A DNA stretch of 64,000 nt from Halarcobacter sp. (GTDB lineage Bacteria; Campylobacterota; Campylobacteria; Campylobacterales; Arcobacteraceae). Below the pieces are notes generated by a model. That model did not search any database. It was given only the letters and a program-made list of their open reading frames with translations, and was not told the origin of the DNA. The stretch covers positions 682,001 to 746,000 of the forward strand of contig NZ_OY780939.1 in the NCBI RefSeq assembly GCF_963675975.1. The letters are read 5' to 3'. A program made the translations under genes and the position numbers. Of the stretch, positions 53,393-61,736 are shown piece by piece (position 1 is the first letter of the stretch; the number at the start of each line of letters is the position of its first letter).

Positions 53393-56023
53393 TTATTTAT
53401 ACAAGCTAGAACATAGTTTAGAGATTTCACTAAATTGAAACTTGTTTACAAATGTAGTTATAGTGGTCTTTGTAAAGCTATCTACTTTATTTTCTTCAAG
53501 AGTTTTAAGGATTGAGTTTCCATCAAGTTTTGTTGCTAAATCAGCTATTTTTCTTGCTATATCTTCTTCTAAAACAATTGTTTTTTGTGTAGTTGTTTCA
53601 TTTTCATATTCAAAATCAATCTTTAAAAACTTTTGTAGGGCATTTGCTATATCTTTTTCTTCAAAAGGTTTAGGTACAAAAAAGTCTGCTCCACTGTTTA
53701 AGGCTTTTTGTTTATCATCTTCAAATACATTTGCAGATATTGCAATAATAGGGATATCCTTTGTTTGTTCTTTTCCTTTTAATATTTTTGTTGTTTCTAT
53801 CCCATCTAAATTTGGCATAAGAATATCCATAAATATTAAATCAAAATTTGATTTTTCAATATGAGTTAATACTTCTTTTCCATCATTGGCTTCTATAGTA
53901 TTTATATTATAAGAGTTTAGAAGTTGAACCAATAAATCTCTATTTGCTTTTGTATCATCTGCAACTAGTATATTTATATTCTCTGTAGATTTTACTTTTA
54001 TAATATTGTTTTTTGTATTTTCTTCTTCTAGTACAAAATCAATCTCTTCTATTATAAGGTTGAAACTAAAAGTACTACCTTTTTCAAGTTCACTTTGTGC
54101 CTCAATTTTACCACCCATTTTTTCTATAAGCTCTTTTGTAATAGCAAGTCCTAATCCTGTACCTTCATGTTTGTGGGTTTTTTCTTCTATTTGTTCAAAG
54201 GGTTTAAATACAATCTTTAGGGCTTCTTCAGACATACCAATACCTGAATCACTAATATCAACTAATAGTTTTAAACCTTCTGCTTTGATATTTGCTTTTA
54301 TAAATCCTTCATTTGTAAATTTTAAAGAGTTTCCTAATATATTAATTAGAATTTGTCTTAATCTTTTTTCATCACATCTTATATATTTTGGAACAGATTT
54401 ATCAATATTTAGACTAAAGTTTAAACCCTTTGCTTCACATCTAGAAGTAAACATTGATTCTATCTCTTCTAAAAGTCTAAATAGATTGAAATCATTTGGA
54501 TTTATATTTATTTTTCCTGCTTCTATTTTTGCAAACTCTAATATCTCATTTATTAAAGATAATAGGTGTTGCCCACTACTGTATATTGTATTTATATTTT
54601 GTTTTTCAGAGTTTTCTATTTGGTTTGATTTTTTTAATAAAGAGGTAAATCCTAAGATTGCATTTAGAGGTGTTCTTAACTCATGGGACATATTTGTAAG
54701 AAATATAGATTTTGACCTATTCGCTTTTTGTGCTTCAATAGTAGCTTTTTTTAGTTGATTCTCATACTCTTTTCTTTTTGTAATATCTGAAAAAACAACA
54801 ACTGAACCCTCTAAAACACTAGAATTATTTGAATAAATAGGAGTACTTATATAATCTATTGGAAACTCTTTATTATCTTTTGAGATAAATGTTTGTTCCT
54901 CTTTTTGAACCAACATTAATCTCTCTTTTTGTTGTGCTGTTTTAGAAAAAAGATGTTTTGCAATTGTTTTATTTAGGTATTTACCTATCAATTCTTCAGA
55001 ATCATATCCTAAAAGGTTTGAAGCTGTTGGATTAACAAATATAAATCTTCCCTTTGAATCAAGTCCAAAAATCCCTTCCCCAGCAAGATCAAGAAGTCTT
55101 TTATTTTGTTTTTGTGATTCTATTAGTTGAATGGCATTGTCTTTAAATACTTCAACTGCTCCAATCATCTCACTCACCTCATCCATAAACACTTTTTGTG
55201 GTAAGTCTATATCCATATCATTTTTTGCTAGTTTTAACATCCCTTTATTTAACATCTCAACCGGATGTATAATTCTATGTAAAACAATAAATATAAATGA
55301 AAATACAAAAAGAACAATTAAAAATAGTACAGCTATTGAAAGGTATGTTTCCATTTTTTTAACAGTTTCATGGGCTTCATCTACTCTTAACTGTGTTCTT
55401 GCTTCAAAGGCTTTATAAAACTCATTTAAAGGTTTCATAATAGCTATTTTTGCCCTATGGTATTCATCTGAGTGCATAATCTCTCTAGCGAGTTTAAAAT
55501 CAGGCTCTTTTTTTATTGTGTAGTTTCCATTTTCATCTTGAAATATACCTTTTATGGCATTCATAGCTTTTGTTTCAAGATTTGTTAAGTCATCAGATTC
55601 TTGTTGAGATTTATATAAAAGTGCTAATTCCTCTTCTGGGAAACCTGCTTGTTTCATTAACACCTTTAAAGGGATTTTAGCTCCATCAAGTTCAGGTTTA
55701 CTTCCATCTAAGGTATAAAAGTCCCAAAAAATTCTATTATAATATTTTGGTCTTTCTTTTTTGCCATTTCTAATATCAAGTACAGTATGAAACTGCTCTT
55801 TAAACATCTCTTTACCTGTTATTACATGAGTTCTTGCCATCCTTGTTAAATCATCACTACTTTGTCTTAATTCATCAGCTAGGACAAGGGAACGATGTTG
55901 CATCTTATAAGCATTTTCAAGTTGGTCTACTGCTCTTTGATACTCACTTAATATAAATACAACACTTATAAGTGCACTACTGTTTATTATAAGTAAAAGT
56001 ATAAATAGTTGTTTAAGTTTCAT
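53393..56023 (-). CDS. Hybrid sensor histidine kinase/response regulator
   Basis: An 876-residue protein: a membrane helix at residues 5-25, a large extracytoplasmic sensor (about 30-225), a second helix (about 228-250), HAMP, PAS (about 305-420), HisKA with His in NMSHELRTPLNAI, HATPase with DSGIGMSEE and GTGLGLAIT, and a receiver with the acceptor Asp in LIFMDILMPNLDG. The C-terminal 80 residues look like a degenerate HPt-type helical region. It is encoded just upstream of urtA on the same strand and divergent from two further signalling genes, so a urea- or nitrogen-related role is likely but inferred. Confidence 0.93.
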   Translation of the reverse strand: MKLKQLFILLLIINSSALISVVFILSEYQRAVDQLENAYKMQHRSLVLADELRQSSDDLTRMARTHVITGKEMFKEQFHTVLDIRNGKKERPKYYNRIFWDFYTLDGSKPELDGAKIPLKVLMKQAGFPEEELALLYKSQQESDDLTNLETKAMNAIKGIFQDENGNYTIKKEPDFKLAREIMHSDEYHRAKIAIMKPLNEFYKAFEARTQLRVDEAHETVKKMETYLSIAVLFLIVLFVFSFIFIVLHRIIHPVEMLNKGMLKLAKNDMDIDLPQKVFMDEVSEMIGAVEVFKDNAIQLIESQKQNKRLLDLAGEGIFGLDSKGRFIFVNPTASNLLGYDSEELIGKYLNKTIAKHLFSKTAQQKERLMLVQKEEQTFISKDNKEFPIDYISTPIYSNNSSVLEGSVVVFSDITKRKEYENQLKKATIEAQKANRSKSIFLTNMSHELRTPLNAILGFTSLLKKSNQIENSEKQNINTIYSSGQHLLSLINEILEFAKIEAGKININPNDFNLFRLLEEIESMFTSRCEAKGLNFSLNIDKSVPKYIRCDEKRLRQILINILGNSLKFTNEGFIKANIKAEGLKLLVDISDSGIGMSEEALKIVFKPFEQIEEKTHKHEGTGLGLAITKELIEKMGGKIEAQSELEKGSTFSFNLIIEEIDFVLEEENTKNNIIKVKSTENINILVADDTKANRDLLVQLLNSYNINTIEANDGKEVLTHIEKSNFDLIFMDILMPNLDGIETTKILKGKEQTKDIPIIAISANVFEDDKQKALNSGADFFVPKPFEEKDIANALQKFLKIDFEYENETTTQKTIVLEEDIARKIADLATKLDGNSILKTLEENKVDSFTKTTITTFVNKFQFSEISKLCSSLYK

Positions 56024-56094
56024 ACAGGTTGTTTATTTTCTTTCTCTTTTTTTAAGTTATAATAACTAAAATCACAGAAGAAATTAGAGGTTAT

Positions 56095-57153
56095 ATGACT
56101 AAAAAATATACTATATTGATTGTTGATGATAAGTTAGAAAACCTACAATACTTAAATAAAGTACTTCAAGATGAAGATTATGATATCAGAGCTACACCTG
56201 ATGGAATGATGGCTTTAGAAGCTGCTAAACTAAATACTCCTGATTTAATCCTTTTAGATATAAAGATGCCAAATATAGATGGATATGAGCTTTGCCGACT
56301 TATAAAAAAAGAGGAAAATCTAAAAGAGATACCTATCATATTTATTTCAGCTCTTGATAGTGTAGAGGATAAAGTAAAAGCTTTTGAAGAGGGTGGAGTT
56401 GATTATATTACAAAGCCCTTTGAACCAAAAGAGATACAAGCTAGAATAAAAACCCAATTAGAGATTCACAAAAGTAAAATTATGATTGCTAGACTTTTAG
56501 AACAACAAGATTTATTTGTTAAAAAGATTATGCATGAGATGAATACTCCGGTTTCTATTATCTCTTTAAATAGTGATTTAATAGAGCAACAATATGGACC
56601 ATCAAAACAAGTTGAAGCTATAAAGGCTTCAGTTAAAACCTTATCTTCTATTTATGGCGATCTTTCTTATAAGATAAAAAAAGAGAGTAGAGAGTATAAA
56701 GTATCTAAAATAAATCTTTTACATTTTATAAGTTCAAGAGTTCAGTTTTTTGATGAGTTAGCAAATACTAAAGATATTCATATTGATTTGGGATACAATG
56801 AAGAGTTAGAGATATTTATGAATAAATATGAGTTTGAAAGAGTTATTGATAATACTTTGAGTAATGCCATAAAGTATAGTAAAGAATCTGGTGAAATTAA
56901 TCTATTTTTTGGAAAAGAAAATGGTAAACACCTTATTATAATAGAAGATTTTGGTATTGGTATTGAAGATACAAGTAAAGTGTTTGATGCTTATTATCAA
57001 CAATCAACTAAAAAACTAGGATTAGGTTTGGGTTTAAATATAGTAAAAGAGATCTGCGATAAATATGAGATTGAAGTTGAGGTAGAAAGTACTAAAAATA
57101 TTGGAACTAAATTTATATTTAATATTGATTCTGTTGTAAAGAGTAGTATATGA
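56095..57153 (+). CDS. Receiver-histidine kinase protein, cytoplasmic
   Basis: A 352-residue protein with an N-terminal receiver (Asp55 in LILLDIKMP, Lys in YITKPFEP) followed directly by a HisKA-like domain with His147 in IMHEMNTPVSII and an HATPase domain with NTLSNAIKYS, EDFGIGIED and LGLGLNIVKE. It has no membrane segment, so it probably takes phosphate from the divergent hybrid kinase and passes it on. Its stop overlaps the next regulator gene by four bases. Confidence 0.92.
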   Translation: MTKKYTILIVDDKLENLQYLNKVLQDEDYDIRATPDGMMALEAAKLNTPDLILLDIKMPNIDGYELCRLIKKEENLKEIPIIFISALDSVEDKVKAFEEGGVDYITKPFEPKEIQARIKTQLEIHKSKIMIARLLEQQDLFVKKIMHEMNTPVSIISLNSDLIEQQYGPSKQVEAIKASVKTLSSIYGDLSYKIKKESREYKVSKINLLHFISSRVQFFDELANTKDIHIDLGYNEELEIFMNKYEFERVIDNTLSNAIKYSKESGEINLFFGKENGKHLIIIEDFGIGIEDTSKVFDAYYQQSTKKLGLGLGLNIVKEICDKYEIEVEVESTKNIGTKFIFNIDSVVKSSI

Positions 57154-57827
57154 AGATATTTTTATTAGAAGATGATTTCTCTCTTAACAGACTTATTTGT
57201 AGTGCCTTAGAGGATAGAGGGTTTTTTGTTACAAGTGTAGATGATGGCTATGATGCTATGACTCATGTATTAAACAATAAATATGATTTATATATTTTAG
57301 ATATAAATGTACCAGGCTTTTCAGGACATGAAGTTTTAGAGCAAATAAGAAAAGTACATGAGAGTTTGCCAGTTATAATTGTAAGTGCACAACTTGATAT
57401 AGATAATATCTCAAAAGCATATGATTTAGGATGTAATGATTATTTAAAAAAGCCCTTTGAGCTTGAAGAGTTGATGCTTCATATTAAATACCATATAAAA
57501 ACAATTTTAAATAGTGATGTGGATAAGGATATAATTGATTTAGGTTCAGGCTTTAGTTTTGATTTAAAAGATCAATCTTTATATAAACATGGTCATGAGA
57601 TTGTATTAACCCAAAAAGAGAAACTTCTATTAACTCTATTTATCAATAATCTTGATAAAACTGTTACCTCTGAGATGATACATGAATATGTATGGGACAA
57701 CAAAGAGATGGAAGCAGTTAGTATGAGAAGTATGATTCATAAACTTCAAAAAAAACTAAAAAGTGGTATGATTGCAAATATAAGAGGTGTGGGATACAAA
57801 CTTATAAGTAAGAATATACAATTATAA
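57150..57827 (+). CDS. OmpR-type response regulator
   Basis: A 225-residue regulator with a receiver (Glu7, Asp8/Asp9, acceptor Asp51 in YILDINVPGFSG, Lys in YLKKPFE) and a C-terminal winged helix ending IANIRGVGYKLISK. It overlaps the receiver-kinase gene by four bases and is the likely output of the three-protein relay. Target promoters are unknown; the urt operon is the nearest candidate. Confidence 0.93.
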   Translation: MKIFLLEDDFSLNRLICSALEDRGFFVTSVDDGYDAMTHVLNNKYDLYILDINVPGFSGHEVLEQIRKVHESLPVIIVSAQLDIDNISKAYDLGCNDYLKKPFELEELMLHIKYHIKTILNSDVDKDIIDLGSGFSFDLKDQSLYKHGHEIVLTQKEKLLLTLFINNLDKTVTSEMIHEYVWDNKEMEAVSMRSMIHKLQKKLKSGMIANIRGVGYKLISKNIQL

Positions 57828-57829
57828 AT

Positions 57830-58150
57830 TTATATATCACACTTTGAACAATCAAGGTGTCTTTCATCTACTGTACATACAATACATTTATGAGCAAGGT
57901 CACTTTCTCTAAACTCTCTTGTTACAGTACAGTTTTCATGTAAGGTAGCCATATATGATACGTTTAATACTGGATCATAAGCTAAACTGTTTGCGATTTC
58001 TGTATTTAAAGCACTATTTTGTGCTAAAGATCTTCTAACACCAATACTTTTTGAGTTTGATAGTTTCTTTAAAAGTTTTAAATCAGTTGAATTTAAGGCT
58101 TGATGAATTTCATTATGATGTTCTTCTATATTAACTTTATAATGGCTCAT
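57830..58150 (-). CDS. Small LRV-like repeat protein with C-terminal Cys cluster, copy 3
   Basis: A 106-residue paralogue of the proteins at 23186 and 27644. The repeat core reads IGVRRSLAQNSALNTEIANS then DPVLNVSYMATLHENC, and the cluster is C89-x2-C92-x8-C101-x2-C104. AGGAG precedes the ATG. It is the next gene after the nif ferredoxin on the same strand, beyond a hairpin, so partial read-through is possible. The link to nif mirrors the LRV-FeS gene in Azotobacter. Function unknown. Confidence 0.87.
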   Translation of the reverse strand: MSHYKVNIEEHHNEIHQALNSTDLKLLKKLSNSKSIGVRRSLAQNSALNTEIANSLAYDPVLNVSYMATLHENCTVTREFRESDLAHKCIVCTVDERHLDCSKCDI

Positions 58151-58251
58151 ATTATCTCCTAATAATTTTATAAGATAATATTATTATATATTTATAGCAT
58201 GAATATAGCGAAATAGTTATTTTTTAATAATTTTTAAAATTTGATTGAGAG

Positions 58252-58271
58252 AAAGGGGAATTAACCCCTTT
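58252..58271 (-). terminator. Hairpin after the ferredoxin gene
   Basis: AAAGGGG and CCCCTTT pair around a six-base loop directly behind the ferredoxin stop. The T-run on the minus strand is short, so it may be leaky towards the LRV-like gene. Confidence 0.6.
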
Positions 58272-58276
58272 TTTTA

Positions 58277-58663
58277 TTAGAAATTTTGAACGTTTGCCGC
58301 TTCTTCTCTATCAGCCATTGAGATATCAGCAATAAATTTTTGTTCTTTTACTTCAGGTAACATAAGACCTTTTTTCTTGTGCTCTCTAATTTTATATACA
58401 CCCTCTTCATTTTTTTCTGCATAATATTCATTGAATTCTGCAGTATAAGGCATATCCCAAACAATAGCACCTTCAGTTGGACATGCTTCAGCACATCTTG
58501 GAGCGTCAGCGTGATCTACACACTCTACACATGATTCTGGTTTAACATAAAAGTAATCTTCATATGGATTCTTTTCATGACCCTCTTCTAAGATTGCTGC
58601 AACTGGACACTCTGGTGCACATGCTTCACAACTAATACATTCTTCTGTAATTCTAACTGCCAT
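58277..58663 (-). CDS. Nif-type 2[4Fe-4S] ferredoxin
   Basis: A 128-residue ferredoxin with two cluster motifs: C9-x2-C12-x2-C15-x3-C19-P and C45-x2-C48-x8-C57-x3-C61-P. The eight-residue insert in the second motif and the C-terminal extension are typical of FdxN/nif-associated ferredoxins that feed electrons to nitrogenase or NifB. A sigma-54-like promoter and a NifA-type site lie upstream. AAGGAT precedes the ATG. Confidence 0.92.
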   Translation of the reverse strand: MAVRITEECISCEACAPECPVAAILEEGHEKNPYEDYFYVKPESCVECVDHADAPRCAEACPTEGAIVWDMPYTAEFNEYYAEKNEEGVYKIREHKKKGLMLPEVKEQKFIADISMADREEAANVQNF

Positions 58664-58699
58664 TTTTTCATCCTTCGCTTTAAAATATAAAACTAAAGA

Positions 58700-58715
58700 T
58701 GCAATAACTATTCCA
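58700..58715 (-). promoter_or_regulatory. Sigma-54-like promoter of the ferredoxin
   Basis: On the minus strand TGGAATAGTTATTGCA shows GG and GC elements with exact -24/-12 spacing, 37 bases upstream of the ferredoxin ATG. NifA is a sigma-54 activator and its gene is 3 kb away. Confidence 0.6.
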
Positions 58716-58718
58716 TTA

Positions 58719-59180
58719 TTAATCTAAATGGTTATACCAAGCTGATAGGTTACTTCTTTTAAAGGATTTTTTTAGATAAAACTCTTTTGCATTAGTGTTA
58801 TCATTGTCACACACTAATTGCACTCTTTTTATATGGTGTTTATTTGCATATTTTTTTAGATACTCAAAAAGGTAAGTTCCTATTCCCATATCTCTATAAT
58901 CATCACTTACGATAAAATCTTCAATAAGTCCAGTTTTAGCTCCAACTGCTGTAGAGATAATTGTTTGCATGGTAACCATTGCAACAACTTCTTCCTCAAA
59001 TTTTGCAATTACAACAAGTGATTCTTTCCTTTTTAATAAAAGTTTTAATCCCTCTTCATGTTTTGCTTTGTCAAAGTGAAAATCTTTTTCTATGGTAAAT
59101 AGTTGTTTAAGAAGGGGGATTAATGAGTCTATATCCTCAATCCCCGCATTACATATTTGTAGATTATTTTTTAATATCAC
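58719..59180 (-). CDS. GNAT-family N-acetyltransferase
   Basis: A 153-residue acetyltransferase with the acetyl-CoA site DDYRDMGIGTYLFEYLKKYA and the C-terminal NTNAKEFYLKKSFKRS. The substrate is unknown. Its start overlaps clpX by 17 bases, so it is the last gene of the nifA-headed operon. Its coding region holds the NifA-type activator site used to explain the ferredoxin promoter. Confidence 0.9.
   Translation of the reverse strand: MILKNNLQICNAGIEDIDSLIPLLKQLFTIEKDFHFDKAKHEEGLKLLLKRKESLVVIAKFEEEVVAMVTMQTIISTAVGAKTGLIEDFIVSDDYRDMGIGTYLFEYLKKYANKHHIKRVQLVCDNDNTNAKEFYLKKSFKRSNLSAWYNHLD
58796..58811. promoter_or_regulatory. NifA-type upstream activator sequence candidate
   Basis: TGT-N10-ACA (TGTTATCATTGTCACA), 81 bases upstream of the ferredoxin sigma-54-like element and inside the GNAT gene. 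Spacing fits NifA activation by looping. Confidence 0.5.
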
Positions 59181-60417
59181 TGTAGCTTATCTCTTTTTTG
59201 TCTGTAAGTTTTTCATCTCCAGGCTTTTTATAAATTAGCTCTATCTCTTCTTCTTTATTTATATACTCTTTTGTGATTGTACATGAACCTAAATTCTCTT
59301 CTGAAGGTATTGTATATTGTAATGGAAGCATTATCTTTTCAATGATACCTCTTAGTCCTCTAGCTCCAACATCTTTTTCAACTGCAATCTCTGCAATCTC
59401 TTCTAGTGCACTATCACTAAAGTTAAGTTCAACTCCATCCAATTCAAAAAGGATTTCATATTGTTTTGTAATGGCATTTTTAGGCTCTTTTAAAACTCTT
59501 ATTAAATCTTCCCTTGATAGTTTATCAAGTTCAGCAATAACAGGAATTCTTCCCATAAACTCAGGAATAAGTCCAAAATTGATAAGCTCTTTTGGCTCTA
59601 TCTCTTTTTTTATCTCTTCTTCATCTTTACCATTAACAAATCCCATCACTGAAGCTTTTTCTTTCTCTTTATCTTTTCGTAAGCCTACAAAAGCTCCCCC
59701 ACAGATAAATAAAACATGAGTTGTATCAAATAATACAGTTTCAGCAGTTGAGTTTTTTCTACTTCCTTTTACTGGAACATAAACATCAGCACCTTCTAAT
59801 ATTTTTAGAAGTCCTTGTTGTACACCCTCTCCACTCACATCTCTACCACTTGTAGCACTTTCACTTTTGTTTGCAATTTTATCAATCTCATCAATATAAA
59901 CTATACCTCTTTTTGCCTTTTCAAGGTCAAAATCTGCAGCAGCTAAAAGTCTTGAAAGGATAGATTCTACATCTTCACCCACATAACCAGCTTCTGTTAA
60001 TGCTGTTGCGTCTGCAACTGCAAAAGGTACATCCATGATTTTTGCTAAGGATTTTGCTAAAAGTGTTTTACCTGAACCAGTAGGTCCAACTAACATAATA
60101 TTTGATTTTTCAATCTCTACATTTTTAATAATAGGTTTATCAATTCTTTTATAATGGTTATATAAAGCAACAGCTAAAACTTTTTTAGCGTCATCTTGAC
60201 CTATTACATATTCATCTAGATGTTCTTTTATCTTAATAGGTACATTTAGACCTTTTTGAAACTCTTTTTTTGAAGTTTGTACAGCTTCTTTTTCTAAAAC
60301 AGATGAACACATAGTGATACACTCATCACAAATATGTGAAGTTTCACTACTAAATATTTTTTTTACTTCTTTTATCTCTTTCCCGCAGAAGTCACAGGTA
60401 CTTGTTTTATTCGCCAT
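59164..60417 (-). CDS. clpX: ClpX ATPase, nif-associated copy
   Basis: A 417-residue AAA+ unfoldase. The zinc-binding domain has Cys8, Cys11, Cys30 and Cys33; Walker A is GPTGSGKT, Walker [11 protein letters not shown], and the GYVGEDVE pore loop and [13 protein letters not shown] sensor-2 are present. It works with ClpP to unfold or degrade tagged proteins. In Azotobacter a nif-linked ClpX2 is known to control nitrogenase assembly proteins, which fits its position after nifA. Whether the genome has another clpX cannot be seen here. It overlaps both neighbours. Confidence 0.94.
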   Translation of the reverse strand: MANKTSTCDFCGKEIKEVKKIFSSETSHICDECITMCSSVLEKEAVQTSKKEFQKGLNVPIKIKEHLDEYVIGQDDAKKVLAVALYNHYKRIDKPIIKNVEIEKSNIMLVGPTGSGKTLLAKSLAKIMDVPFAVADATALTEAGYVGEDVESILSRLLAAADFDLEKAKRGIVYIDEIDKIANKSESATSGRDVSGEGVQQGLLKILEGADVYVPVKGSRKNSTAETVLFDTTHVLFICGGAFVGLRKDKEKEKASVMGFVNGKDEEEIKKEIEPKELINFGLIPEFMGRIPVIAELDKLSREDLIRVLKEPKNAITKQYEILFELDGVELNFSDSALEEIAEIAVEKDVGARGLRGIIEKIMLPLQYTIPSEENLGSCTITKEYINKEEEIELIYKKPGDEKLTDKKEISYSDIKK

Positions 60418-61234
60418 GGCTATCTATAAATTCATCAATACTCATTTTAATATTTTCTAATGAATGAGTTTTAATAAATTTATCCTCTTTTTTTGTTAGT
60501 TCTTCTTTATTTAAAAGTGTAAGTCCACCTTTAAGACCAATTGTTACTTCATTTGCTACCATTCTAAAGGTATCTCTTGAAAAATCAACTCCCATAAAAA
60601 GATATTCTTTATCTTTTCTGTACTCTTTTAGTACAGGAGGAATTGCATATCCACCCATAGCTTCAGTTAACCAATCAACAAAGTCTGCATCTGAAATGAT
60701 AAAATTCATTTCTGGCTTTGTTGAACCCATTGGTTTAAATAGAATTGGTAGATCTAAAGATAAGGCCTCTTTTTCTACTTGTTTATATTCACTTGTTGAT
60801 ACTTCATATTTATAAATAATAAATCTGTCATAATCTGCTGTAATTCTAGAGATTCCTGTGATTAAGAAGTGATCACAATCACTATATACTTTTTGTAATG
60901 AGTCATCAACAGTAGTATCGATTACATATTTTGGTTTAAATTTTGATAACCATTGGTAAACTTTTGGTACTTCATACTCTTTTGAACTAAAGATATGATT
61001 TGTCATTTGAACAACAAACTCTCTACCTTTTCTTTGTTCTAAACTCATTGCAGCACGGCTATACTCATACATTAGCCTTGGACTCATAGCTCTACCGTTA
61101 TTTAGTGCTAAAATCATTGAGTCGCTATCAAATGGTAATTGTGTACCATCAGATGCTATTGTACCTTCAAATACACCCATTCCTAAAAATGGAATTAAGG
61201 TACCATTTTTTAATTTTTCAATAATATCATCCAT
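60407..61234 (-). CDS. SIR2-fold protein with altered active site, nif-associated
   Basis: A 275-residue protein with the SIR2_2-like layout: TLIPFLGMGVFEG near the start, PKYVIDTTVDDSLQKV (101-116), LPILFKPMGS (162-171), SDADFVDWL and YLFMGVDFSRDTFR. In active relatives the middle motif is TTN-D and the third is LHG with the catalytic His. Here they read TTVDD and PMG, so NAD-dependent deacylase or NADase chemistry is doubtful. The start at 61234 overlaps the previous gene by eight bases, and the end overlaps clpX by eleven. Confidence 0.8.
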   Translation of the reverse strand: MDDIIEKLKNGTLIPFLGMGVFEGTIASDGTQLPFDSDSMILALNNGRAMSPRLMYEYSRAAMSLEQRKGREFVVQMTNHIFSSKEYEVPKVYQWLSKFKPKYVIDTTVDDSLQKVYSDCDHFLITGISRITADYDRFIIYKYEVSTSEYKQVEKEALSLDLPILFKPMGSTKPEMNFIISDADFVDWLTEAMGGYAIPPVLKEYRKDKEYLFMGVDFSRDTFRMVANEVTIGLKGGLTLLNKEELTKKEDKFIKTHSLENIKMSIDEFIDSHGE

Positions 61235-61736
61235 GACATCCAACTCCTGTGTAGGATTGATATACCTTATTAAGTTCAACTCGTACTCTTTCCATATCAA
61301 GAGGCTTTTCTAAATCTTCAGGTATATCAATATGATAAATGGCTCCATCTTTTCCAATTATAAATAAAGCCTTTGTTAATTTGTTTTCCATAGACCCACT
61401 TACAATTTTCGTTCCGTACATCTCTCCAAACTCATCATTTACATCAAAAACTGGAATTATTCTCTTTAATTTGGGTAATTCTATCTCTTTATTAAAAAAT
61501 AGATAAGTATTTATTTCTACTTTTGAATCATTCATAAAGTTATCAAAAGATTCTATTTCCTCTTTGAAATCTTCAAAATTTGGAAATGATATAAATATTT
61601 GAATAGTTCTATCTGGACTTGCTTTTTTTATAGTGAATTCTTGTCCTTCAATATTTTCTACATCAACATCTTCTGCCATATAACCAATATCAATTATCTC
61701 ATCTGTAATTTTAAACTCTTCATTTTTATAAATCAT
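61227..61736 (-). CDS. Thiol-peroxidase-fold protein without peroxidatic Cys, nif-associated
   Basis: A 169-residue protein that resembles Tpx/peroxiredoxin in layout: IDIGYMAEDVDVENIEGQEF, RTIQIFISFPNFEDFKEEI, VFDVNDEFGEMYGTKI, ALFIIGKDGAIYHIDI. Where Tpx has FPS-x-DTPVC it has FPNFEDF, with no cysteine; the only Cys is 167 in the C-terminal GVGCHG. It is probably a binding or regulatory protein. The ATG at 61736 lies inside the nifA end, and the gene overlaps the SIR2-like gene. Confidence 0.75.
   Translation of the reverse strand: MIYKNEEFKITDEIIDIGYMAEDVDVENIEGQEFTIKKASPDRTIQIFISFPNFEDFKEEIESFDNFMNDSKVEINTYLFFNKEIELPKLKRIIPVFDVNDEFGEMYGTKIVSGSMENKLTKALFIIGKDGAIYHIDIPEDLEKPLDMERVRVELNKVYQSYTGVGCHG

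Noticed and set aside
54006-54758. Long plus-strand open frame inside the hybrid kinase gene
   Set aside because: It is a Ser/Phe/Ile-rich mirror of the kinase coding sequence without a ribosome-binding site or known relatives. The same applies to other antisense frames, for example 29301-29678 and 59273-59719.
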